From positions 124,001 through 188,000 of the forward strand of contig NZ_CANLBS010000002.1 in the NCBI RefSeq assembly GCF_947488945.1: a stretch of DNA of 64,000 nt, given 5' to 3'. Below, in pieces: positions 8,795-16,326 of the stretch (its first letter is position 1; each line of letters begins with the position of its first letter). Under the pieces are notes generated by a model that was given only the letters and a program-made list of their open reading frames with translations, was not told where the DNA came from and did no database searches. The stretch is from an uncultured Streptomyces sp. GTDB lineage: Bacteria; Actinomycetota; Actinomycetes; Streptomycetales; Streptomycetaceae. The position numbers were made by a program, and so were the translations under genes.

Positions 8795-10837
8795 ATGACA
8801 CCCATCAGCCGTAGAGGATTCGTAGGACTGGGCGCTTCCGTGGCCGCGGGGATGACACTGGGCGCGGCTCCGGCTCCGGCTCCGGCCGCGGGCACGCGGG
8901 CGGGCGCGGCGGCCGCCGCCACGGGGACGATCAAGGACGTCCGGCACGTGGTGATCCTCATGCAGGAGAACCGCAGCTTCGACCACTACTTCGGACGGTT
9001 GAAGGGGGTGCGCGGGTTCGACGACCGCAGCGGCATCACCCTCGCGGGCAACCGCTCGGTCTTCGACCAGCCCAACGGCACCGGCCGCCAGTACCCGTGG
9101 AAGCTCAGCGCGACCCCGGCGGCGGGCGGCCAGCCGGGCCCGGTGCTGGCCCAGTGCAACGGCGACCTGCCGCACTCCTGGTCCTCCCAGCACACCGCGT
9201 GGAACAAGGGCCGGATGGACAAGTGGGTATCCGGCGTCGGCAGCGTCCGCTCGCTGGGGTACCTCGACCGTGCGGACCTCCCCTTCCACTACGCGCTCGC
9301 CGACGCCTACACGGTGTGCGACGCCTACTTCTGCTCCACCCTCAGCGCCACCGGCCCCAACCGCACCTACCTGTGGAGTGGAAAGGTCGACGCCTCCAGC
9401 TACGACGGCGGCGACGAATCGGGCCTGACGTGGCAGAACTACGCCCAGGCGTTGCAGGCGGCCGGGGTGAGCTGGAAGGTCTACCAGAACGCGCAGGACA
9501 ACTACGGGGACAACGGCTGCGCCTACTTCTCGGCGTTCACCAGTGCCAAGGCGGGCAACCCGCTGTACGACCGGGGCATGTCCTCCGTCCCGAAGGTGAC
9601 CGGCTCCACCCCGGACGACATCGCCGCCGCCATCAAGGCGGACGTGCTGGCGGGCACGCTGCCGCAGGTCTCCTGGGTCGTCCCGAACCAGGCGTTCTCC
9701 GAGCACCCCTACGCGCCGCCCGGCGACGGGGCGCACTTCATCGACCTGGTCTACCGGGCGCTGGCCGCGGACCCGGACGTCTTCGACTCCACCGTCCTGT
9801 TCCTCAACTACGACGAGAACGACGGCTGCTTCGACCACGTCCCGCCGCCGGTCCCGCCCGCCGGTACCGCCGGTGAGTTCCTGAACGGTGTCCCGTACGG
9901 GTTCGGGTTCCGCGTCCCGATGACGGTGATCTCGCCCTGGACGCGCGGCGGCTGGGTCTCCTCGGAGGTCTTCGAGCACACGTCCGTGCTGCGCTTCCTG
10001 GAGACGTGGACGACCGCACTCGGCACCCCGGCCGCCTGCCCCAACATCACTGCCTGGCGGCGCAAGGTGAGCGGCGACCTGACCGGTGTGTTCGACTTCG
10101 CACACCCGGTCTACGGCGCGGTCGCGCTGCCGGCGACGAGCGTGATCGGGTACGCGACGTGCGGTCCGTTGTCCAACCCCGTGCCGACGACCAATGCGCT
10201 GCCCGCCCAGGAGCCGGGCACCCGCCCCTCCCGTGCCCTGCCCTACCAGCCCAACGGATACCTGGACCGGCTGGAGTTCGGGACCTCCGGGAAGATCCTC
10301 GCCTGGTTCACGATGGCCAACCAGGGCGCGCCTGCCACCCGGGCGGCCCATCTCTCCATCCACCCCAACGCCTACCGCGACACGACGCCGTGGCAGTACA
10401 CCGTGGACGCCGGAGCCACCGCCACCGACTTCTTCAACATCGGCTCGGGCAACGGCGACGGCAAGTACGACCTCACGATGACCGGCCCCAACCGGTTCCT
10501 GCGCCGCTTCAAGGGGGACGCCACCAAGGCGGGCAAGTCGGCGGAGGTGCGCGTCAGGTACGCCACGGCGTCCGGCACCGGGAAGCTCGCCGTCTACTTC
10601 GCCATGGTCAACTCCGGTACCGCACCGCTCACCTTCACCCTCACCTCCAACCACTACCGCACCGACGGCCCGTGGACCTACACCGTCGCCGCCGGCGCCA
10701 CGGTGGAGGACTTCTTCAACGCGGCCGCCTACCAGAACGGCTGGTACGACTTCACCGTCACGGTGGACGCCGACGCCACCTGGTCGCGCAGGTTCACCGG
10801 CCGGCTGGAGACGGGATCGGCGAGCGTCAGCGGCTGA
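8795..10837 (+). CDS. Tat-secreted phosphocholine-type phospholipase C
   Basis: This 680-residue enzyme starts at ATG 8795. It carries a twin-arginine signal (SRRGFVGLGASVAAGMTLGAAPA, residues 5-27), so it is exported folded. The catalytic domain of the phosphoesterase/acid phosphatase superfamily begins VVILMQENRSFDHYFG (about 52-67) and includes NYDENDGCFDHVPPP and SEHPYAPPGDGAHF. Two C-terminal DUF756 repeats follow (LPYQPNGYLDRLEFG... and SGTGKLAVYFAMVNSG...). This is the standard architecture of bacterial phospholipase C enzymes that hydrolyse phosphatidylcholine or sphingomyelin. The likely role is extracellular phosphate scavenging, consistent with the PHO-box-like site upstream and the Pst-type locus downstream. 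Confidence 0.93.
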   Translation: MTPISRRGFVGLGASVAAGMTLGAAPAPAPAAGTRAGAAAAATGTIKDVRHVVILMQENRSFDHYFGRLKGVRGFDDRSGITLAGNRSVFDQPNGTGRQYPWKLSATPAAGGQPGPVLAQCNGDLPHSWSSQHTAWNKGRMDKWVSGVGSVRSLGYLDRADLPFHYALADAYTVCDAYFCSTLSATGPNRTYLWSGKVDASSYDGGDESGLTWQNYAQALQAAGVSWKVYQNAQDNYGDNGCAYFSAFTSAKAGNPLYDRGMSSVPKVTGSTPDDIAAAIKADVLAGTLPQVSWVVPNQAFSEHPYAPPGDGAHFIDLVYRALAADPDVFDSTVLFLNYDENDGCFDHVPPPVPPAGTAGEFLNGVPYGFGFRVPMTVISPWTRGGWVSSEVFEHTSVLRFLETWTTALGTPAACPNITAWRRKVSGDLTGVFDFAHPVYGAVALPATSVIGYATCGPLSNPVPTTNALPAQEPGTRPSRALPYQPNGYLDRLEFGTSGKILAWFTMANQGAPATRAAHLSIHPNAYRDTTPWQYTVDAGATATDFFNIGSGNGDGKYDLTMTGPNRFLRRFKGDATKAGKSAEVRVRYATASGTGKLAVYFAMVNSGTAPLTFTLTSNHYRTDGPWTYTVAAGATVEDFFNAAAYQNGWYDFTVTVDADATWSRRFTGRLETGSASVSG

Positions 10838-10892
10838 CGCCCGCCTCCGCGCGGCGCGTGTAACCATCTGGAAGCCCTGGTTCCGGAAGGCC

Positions 10893-10918
10893 GTCCCCGC
10901 GTGCGCGCGCGTGGGGAC
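10893..10918 (+). terminator. Hairpin downstream of phospholipase C
   Basis: GTCCCC (10893-10898) pairs with GGGGAC (10913-10918) across a GC-rich CGCG tract, 56 bases after the stop. It is a modest terminator candidate. Confidence 0.45.
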
Positions 10919-11100
10919 GACCGGGGGCGGGCTCGGGCGATTTCCCTTGTGTGGCCGGGTGGTTACCGGGCAATGAATCGTGACCTATGGTGACTCCTTT
11001 ACCTCTCCACCGTCCCTACGGCTCAGTAGATTGCCCGTGCTGCCCACGCGGGTGCGTACCCTGCGGTCTTTTCTGTGAGGGGCGGCGGGGGGGTGGGGCC

Positions 11101-11496
11101 ATGGAACAGCCAAGGGGAGCGGGCGGACCGGCCGCGAGCACGGCGGGCATGCGATGTCAGATCGACATCGACGGCGAAGGGGGTTACGGCTGGCGGCTGA
11201 TCGCGTCCAACGGGCGGCCCGTGGCGGTGGCGCAGGTGTCGTACGCCTCGCACGCACGGTGCAGGAGCGCGTTCGTCGCCCTGTGCGCGACGCACGACCG
11301 GCACACCGGGGGCATCCAGCACAGCGCGGGAGGCGGCGGCTGGGTCTGGGTGCTGCGGGATCTGCGCGGAACGGTGGTGGCCGCGTCGTCCCGGACGTAC
11401 GAGCGGCACGCGACCTGCCGTACCGCTTTTGAGCGCTTCCGTTCGATGCTGCCCGAACTGGAGCCGGAGAAAGGCGCGTTGTGGGGGGAGGCGTGA
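11101..11496 (+). CDS. YegP-like (DUF1508) tandem-repeat protein
   Basis: This 131-residue protein starts at ATG 11101 with GGGG-rich sequence upstream. It has two related modules: GYGWRLIASNGRPVAVAQVSY...CRSAFVALC at about 23-60, and GWVWVLRDLRGTVVAASSRTY...CRTAFERFRS at about 80-118. Such paired W-x-W/R-L...G-x-V-A/I-A-x-S modules resemble the DUF1508/YegP fold. No signal or membrane segment is present and its function is unknown. It lies 120 bases upstream of the pstC-like gene in the same direction, so it may be part of the same transcript. Confidence 0.7.
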   Translation: MEQPRGAGGPAASTAGMRCQIDIDGEGGYGWRLIASNGRPVAVAQVSYASHARCRSAFVALCATHDRHTGGIQHSAGGGGWVWVLRDLRGTVVAASSRTYERHATCRTAFERFRSMLPELEPEKGALWGEA

Positions 11497-11633
11497 AGAG
11501 GTCCGGTCGTCGGCCGGCCTGAGCAGGCCGGGGCGGACCGTCTCGATGTTGCCCCGCGGGGTCCCCTCGTTCACCTTTCGGGCCGAGCGCGTCAATCGGG
11601 CGGGGCGAGCGTCGGGGTGTGGATTCGCCGAAG

Positions 11634-12884
11634 ATGTTCAGACGCACCGCGAAGGACCGGACACGCGCGGGGCGGCCCGCCGACGCCCGGCCCGACGCGT
11701 TCGACGGGCCGCCCGAGGACGTACGGTCCGGAGGCGTGCAGCCCGGAGGCGTGCAGCCCGGAGGCGTGCAGCCCGGAGGCGTGCAGCCCGGAGGCGTGCA
11801 CCACGGAGGCGCGCAGCCCGGGGACGTACGGCGCGGAGACGTATCGCACGGGGACGTACCGGACAGCGCCGGGGCGGTCGCCGTGGCGCTTGCCGCACCG
11901 GTGACGGACGCCGTCCCCCGGCGGCTGTACGCCGATCCCGGACTGCCCGACAAGGTGTTCCGCACGGTGGCCCGCTCCGGGGGCGCGCTGGTGCTGGTGG
12001 TCATGCTGCTCGTCGGCGGATTCCTGTTCCACCGCGCCCGGCTCGCACTCGAAGAGGCGGGCTGGTCGTTCCTCACCACCGCCCAATGGGCCCCGGACGC
12101 GGGCGACTTCGGCATCGCGGCCGTGCTCGTCGGCACCGTCCTGATCGCTCTCATCGCCATCGTGTTCGCGGTGCCGCTGGCGCTCGGATCGGCGCTCTAC
12201 ATCTCCGAGTACGCCTCACCGCGCCTGCGCCGGACGCTCATCAGCGTGGTGGATCTGATGGCCGCCGTGCCGTCCGTCGTCTACGGCCTCTTCGGCTTCT
12301 TCTTCCTCCAGGACAAGGTGGTGCCCACCGCCCGGTGGATCGCCACCTACCTCGGCTGGATCCCGCCGCTCGGCGTCGAGGGGGCCGACCCGGACGACCC
12401 GCTCGCCCCGGCCAGCGTCTACACCTCGTCCTCCCTGCTGGCCGGTCTGGTCGTGGCGATGATGATCGCGCCGATCATCTGCTCCATCATGCGGGAGGTC
12501 TTCTCGCAGGCCCCCGCCGGTGAACGCGAGGGCGCCTACGCGCTGGGCGCCACCCGCTGGGGCATGATCCGCAGCGTCGTGCTGCCCTTCGCCAAGGGCG
12601 GCATGATCGGCGGCACGATGCTGGGGCTCGGCCGGGCGCTGGGGGAGACCATCGGCGTTTTCATGGTCATCTCGCTGACCTTCGACGTCCAGTGGCACGT
12701 GCTGCAGGCCGGCACCAGCTCCGTCTCCTCGCTGATCGCCCTCCGGTACGGGGAGGCGGGCGAGTTCGGGATGTCCGCGCTGATGGCGGCGGGGTTCGCG
12801 CTGTTCGTGATGACGCTGATCGTCAACTTCGCCGCCTCCTCCATCGTCGCCCGCAGCCGTTCCGGGGCGAGCAGCGACGCCTGA
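11634..12884 (+). CDS. pstC: PstC-like phosphate-type ABC transporter permease with repeat-built N-terminus
   Basis: This 416-residue protein starts at ATG 11634 (alternative GTG at 11619; neither has a strong ribosome binding site). Residues 28-77 are about ten pentapeptide units of the form G-G/D-V-x-x, including four identical GGVQP copies. From about residue 115 it is a normal PstC: six membrane helices and the EAA loop EGAYALGATRWGMIRSVVLPFAKGG, which contacts the ATPase. The conserved SALYISEYASPRLRR and GRALGETIGVFMVI segments are present. The N-terminal extension is absent from canonical PstC and should be cytoplasmic. It heads a Pst-type locus with a distal pstB. The substrate may not be phosphate, given the binding-protein changes. 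Confidence 0.88.
   Translation: MFRRTAKDRTRAGRPADARPDAFDGPPEDVRSGGVQPGGVQPGGVQPGGVQPGGVHHGGAQPGDVRRGDVSHGDVPDSAGAVAVALAAPVTDAVPRRLYADPGLPDKVFRTVARSGGALVLVVMLLVGGFLFHRARLALEEAGWSFLTTAQWAPDAGDFGIAAVLVGTVLIALIAIVFAVPLALGSALYISEYASPRLRRTLISVVDLMAAVPSVVYGLFGFFFLQDKVVPTARWIATYLGWIPPLGVEGADPDDPLAPASVYTSSSLLAGLVVAMMIAPIICSIMREVFSQAPAGEREGAYALGATRWGMIRSVVLPFAKGGMIGGTMLGLGRALGETIGVFMVISLTFDVQWHVLQAGTSSVSSLIALRYGEAGEFGMSALMAAGFALFVMTLIVNFAASSIVARSRSGASSDA
11715..11864 (+). repeat. Ten tandem 15-bp units in the 5' end of pstC
   Basis: The unit GGAGGCGTGCAGCCC is perfect four times at 11730-11789. It continues degenerately in six flanking 15-bp units (11715-11729 and 11790-11864). It stays in frame and encodes pentapeptides. 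Copy number could vary by slippage without breaking the frame. Confidence 0.85.
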
Positions 12885-12986
12885 GCGGAGCCGTCGTCGC
12901 GGGCGGCGGGCGCACCCCGACGACCGCCGGGCCGCGGAGCCGGCCGGGCCCCGAAACCACCGAGTCCCGCGAGACCCCGCCGCCGA

Positions 12987-13094
12987 CCGAGTCCTGAAGC
13001 CCGCCGAAGCCTGAAGCCGCCTGAAGCCCGCCGCAGACCGTGGCCGCAGACCGCGCCGCACGCAGCCTCCCGCCCGCCGAGTCCTGAAGCCCGC
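12987..13094 (+). repeat. 18-bp direct repeats in the pstC-pstA gap
   Basis: CCGAGTCCTGAAGCCCGC occurs at 12987-13004 and again at 13077-13094, with partial CTGAAGCC copies between (about 13010-13028). The 245-bp gap between pstC and pstA holds no ORF. The repeats may be remnants of slippage or a processing element. Confidence 0.65.
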
Positions 13095-13129
13095 GCCCGG
13101 TTCCGCCCGGAGAAAAGAGCCTTCCGACC

Positions 13130-14470
13130 ATGACCCTGGCCCCCGAAGCGCCCCGCGCGTCCGGCGGCGCGGACCCGGCCCGCGACCCCGCGCCCCGTAC
13201 CGTCCTGCCGGGACCCGCCCGCACCAAGGACCCGGCGGGCGAGCGCCGGCGCGCGCTGTCGCCGCTGCGCGCCACCGACGTCTACGCGCTGATCGGCTCC
13301 GCCGCCGGGGCGCTCTCGCTGACCTGGCTGGTCTTCGACCGGCTCACGCCCTTCAACGGCGCGGTGGGGTTCGTCGTCGTCGCGTACGTCCTGTTCCTGA
13401 CGCTCTACGGGATCGTCGTCTCGCTGGACGAGGACGGCCCCGCCGTCGTGGACCGGATCGCCGCCGCGCTGATCCGCTCGCTGGGGCTGCTGCTCGTGGT
13501 GATCCTGGTGTTCGTCGTGGTGTACGCCCTGTTCGAGGGCCGCAGCGCGCTCGCGCACCTCAACTTCTTCACCGAGGACATGCGCTTCGCGGGACCGCTG
13601 GAACCGCTCAGCGTCGGCGGCGCGCTGCACGCGGCGGTCGGCACCCTGATCATGATCACCATCGCCCTGGTGATCACCGTGCCCGTCGGGCTGGTCTGCG
13701 CGGTCTTCCTGAACGAGGTGCCCGGACCCTTCGCCCGCTTCGTCCGCACGGTCGTGGAGGCGATGACCGCGCTGCCGTCCATCGTCGCCGGGCTGTTCGT
13801 CTACGCGACGGTGATCCTCGGACTCGGCATGGACCGCTCCGGGTTCGCGGCGGCCCTCTCCCTCTCGGTGATGATGCTGCCGATCGTCATCCGGGCCGCC
13901 GACGTCGTCATCCGGCTGGTGCCCGGCACCCTGCGCGAGGCGTCGTGCGCGCTGGGCACCTCCCGCTGGCGGACGGTCTGGCACGTCATCCTGCCCACCT
14001 GCCGCTCCGGGCTCACCACCTCGGTCATCCTCGGCACCGCGCGGGGCATCGGCGAGACCTCGCCGGTGCTGCTCACCGCCGGATTCACCGCCGAGATGAA
14101 CTGGGACCCGCTCTCGGGGCCCATGGTGTCGCTGCCGCTGGCCACGTTCACCTTCGTGCGCTCGCCGGAACCGAACATGATCTCCCGCGGCTTCGGGACC
14201 GCCGCCCTGCTGATGGCCGTGGTGCTGCTGCTGTTCGTCGCCGCCCGCGTCATCGGGGGCCGCGGACCGGGGCAGCTCACGCGGGCCCAGGAGCACCGCC
14301 GGGTGACGGCCTCCCGGCGCGACGCCGCCCGCTTCGCCGCGCGGCACGCCGCCGGCCCCACGGCCGCGCCCGCCACCGCACCCGCGCCGCATCCGTCCGA
14401 TCCGCCACCACCGGAGCCGTACCGGACCGACCCGCCGTCGTACCGCTCCGACCCGCCGGCCGCGCCGTGA
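13130..14470 (+). CDS. pstA: PstA-like phosphate-type ABC transporter permease
   Basis: This 446-residue protein starts at ATG 13130 after GGAGAAAAGAG. A polar N-terminus (1-45) precedes two to three extra membrane helices (for example FVVVAYVLFLTLYGIVVSL and SLGLLLVVILVFVVVYALF). The conserved six-helix PstA core follows. The EAA loop is LREASCALGTSRWRTVWHVILPTCRSG, and ARGIGETSPVLLTAGFT is the PstA signature. The tail from about 375 is basic then Pro-rich and cytoplasmic. It is about 150 residues longer than E. coli PstA, the extra length being in the N-terminal helices and the tail. It would form the channel with the pstC product. Confidence 0.88.
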   Translation: MTLAPEAPRASGGADPARDPAPRTVLPGPARTKDPAGERRRALSPLRATDVYALIGSAAGALSLTWLVFDRLTPFNGAVGFVVVAYVLFLTLYGIVVSLDEDGPAVVDRIAAALIRSLGLLLVVILVFVVVYALFEGRSALAHLNFFTEDMRFAGPLEPLSVGGALHAAVGTLIMITIALVITVPVGLVCAVFLNEVPGPFARFVRTVVEAMTALPSIVAGLFVYATVILGLGMDRSGFAAALSLSVMMLPIVIRAADVVIRLVPGTLREASCALGTSRWRTVWHVILPTCRSGLTTSVILGTARGIGETSPVLLTAGFTAEMNWDPLSGPMVSLPLATFTFVRSPEPNMISRGFGTAALLMAVVLLLFVAARVIGGRGPGQLTRAQEHRRVTASRRDAARFAARHAAGPTAAPATAPAPHPSDPPPPEPYRTDPPSYRSDPPAAP

Positions 14471-14583
14471 CGCGCGCCGAGCGACCTCCGCCGGGGCGCC
14501 CCTCGCGGCGCCCCGCCCGGAGCGACGCCGCCCGCGCGGCGCGTCCGCCCGCACCGAACCCGTACGCCCTGAAGGAGTCCGTC

Positions 14584-16326
14584 GTGAGACCCGCCACCGC
14601 CCTGTCCCGTCCGGGGGTGATGCTGATGGCGCTGCTGCTGGTGTTCGGCGCGCTCTCGGCCGTCCGGGCGCCCGCCGCCGAGGCCGCCTCGTACGCGAAG
14701 ATCACCGGTTCCGGCTCCACCTGGAGCGCCAACGCGGTCACCCAGTGGGTCCGCAACGTCAAGGCCAACTTCGGCATGACGGTCAACTTCACCGACAACG
14801 GCTCCTCGCAGGGCCGCGAGCAGTTCCGCAACAACGTCGTGGACTTCGCGGTCTCCGAGATCCCCTACGGGCTGAAGGAGCAGGGCGTCGTCGACACTCC
14901 GCCCAAGCGCGGCTTCGCCTACATGCCGATCGTGGCCGGCGGCACGGCGTTCATGTACAACCTCAAGATCAACGGCAAGCGGGTCACCAACCTGCGGCTC
15001 TCCGGCCCGGTCATCGCGAAGATCTTCACCGGGCGGATCACCCGCTGGAACGACGGCGCGATCAGGGCGGACAACCCGGGGCTGACCCTGCCGGCCCGCC
15101 AGATCATCCCCGTGGTGCGCTCCGACGGCTCGGGCACGACGGCGCAGTTCACCACCTGGATGGCGAAGAAGGAGCCTGCCGCCTGGAACGCCTACTGCGC
15201 CAGGACCGGGCGCGGCTCCGCCTGTGGGATGACCTCGAACTACCCGCTGCTCAGCGGAAGTTCGATGATCGCCAAGTCCGGATCCAACGGTGTGGCGGGG
15301 CATGTGCGCCAGGAGTCCGGTGAGGGCGCCCTCACCTACGTCGAGTACTCCTACGCGCTGAAGACCGGTTTCCCGGTCGCCAAGATGCTGAACACGTCGG
15401 GCTTCTACGTGGAGCCGACCGCCTCCAGCGTGGCCGTCGGCCTGCTCGGCGCGCGGATCAACACCGACAGGAGCAGCCAGTCCTACCTCACCCAGATCCT
15501 GGACGGCGTCTACGACAACCCGGACCGCCGCACCTATCCGCTCTCCAGCTACAGCTACATGATCCTGCCGACCAAGGTGGAGCAGGGCTTCACCGAGGAC
15601 AAGGGCAACTCGCTCGGCACGTTCGGGCGTTACTTCCTCTGCGACGGTCAGCAGCAGGCCGAGGAGCTGGGCTACTCCCCGCTGCCGAAGAACCTCGTCC
15701 AGGCCGGTTTCCAGCAGTTGCGCAGAGTTCCGGGCGCGCCCGCCTCCGCGATCGACATCAACAAGTGCCGCAACCCCACCTTCTCCGCCGACGGCAGCAA
15801 CACCCTCGCCAAGAAGGCCGCTTACCCCAAGGCGTGCGACGCGAAGGGCCGCACGCAGTGCACCACCGGCACCGCCGGTGACACCTCGGCGACACCGGTC
15901 AAGCCCGCCGCGTCCGGCGGCGGAGGCACTTCCGGCACAGGGACGGCGTCCGCCGGAAGCGGGACCGCCGCCGGCGGCGGCTCCGGGACGGGCGGCGCCA
16001 CCGGCGGCCGGGGCACGGGAGGCACGGCCGGTGCTGCGGCCGACGCGGACGGCGACGGCGCGGCCGACGCCGTGGCGGCGGGAGGCGCGGCGGCCGGAGG
16101 CACCACGATCGACCCGGACACCGGTGAGGTGATCGCCGACTCCGGTACGTCCGGCGACAGTTCGGTGGTCGCCAACCCCGTCACGCTCGCCACCGGGGAC
16201 GCCTTCGGGATGCGTGGCGCGCTGATGGCGCTGTCCGCGGTGCTGCTGGTGGCCCTGGTCGTCGGTCCGCCGCTGACCGCGCGGGCCCTGGCGGCCCGCG
16301 CACGACGCCGGGGGGAAGCGGCATGA
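14584..16326 (+). CDS. pstS: Membrane-anchored PstS-type substrate-binding protein
   Basis: This 580-residue protein starts at GTG 14584 after AAGGAG. A signal peptide ends near APAAEAA (about 33). The binding domain (about 37-400) aligns with PstS: TGSGSTW, DNGSSQG, RSDGSGTT and the tail LGYSPLP. The residue matching E. coli PstS Asp56 (motif ASDAP) is Glu here (VSEIP), while the Arg and the Ser-Gly-Thr of the oxyanion pocket are kept. A Gly/Ala/Thr-rich stalk (about 430-540) leads to one C-terminal membrane helix and an Arg-rich tail. It is therefore anchored by a helix instead of a lipid. Its stop overlaps the ATG of the next gene. Confidence 0.88.
   Translation: MRPATALSRPGVMLMALLLVFGALSAVRAPAAEAASYAKITGSGSTWSANAVTQWVRNVKANFGMTVNFTDNGSSQGREQFRNNVVDFAVSEIPYGLKEQGVVDTPPKRGFAYMPIVAGGTAFMYNLKINGKRVTNLRLSGPVIAKIFTGRITRWNDGAIRADNPGLTLPARQIIPVVRSDGSGTTAQFTTWMAKKEPAAWNAYCARTGRGSACGMTSNYPLLSGSSMIAKSGSNGVAGHVRQESGEGALTYVEYSYALKTGFPVAKMLNTSGFYVEPTASSVAVGLLGARINTDRSSQSYLTQILDGVYDNPDRRTYPLSSYSYMILPTKVEQGFTEDKGNSLGTFGRYFLCDGQQQAEELGYSPLPKNLVQAGFQQLRRVPGAPASAIDINKCRNPTFSADGSNTLAKKAAYPKACDAKGRTQCTTGTAGDTSATPVKPAASGGGGTSGTGTASAGSGTAAGGGSGTGGATGGRGTGGTAGAAADADGDGAADAVAAGGAAAGGTTIDPDTGEVIADSGTSGDSSVVANPVTLATGDAFGMRGALMALSAVLLVALVVGPPLTARALAARARRRGEAA

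Noticed and set aside
8693..10867. Long minus-strand ORF opposite phospholipase C
   Set aside because: It is a shadow of an unmistakable phospholipase C gene, with no recognisable domain of its own.
11569..11579. GTTCACCTTTC before pstC as a PHO box
   Set aside because: It is a single 11-bp unit; the neighbouring 11-mers do not match, and PhoP needs at least two direct repeats.
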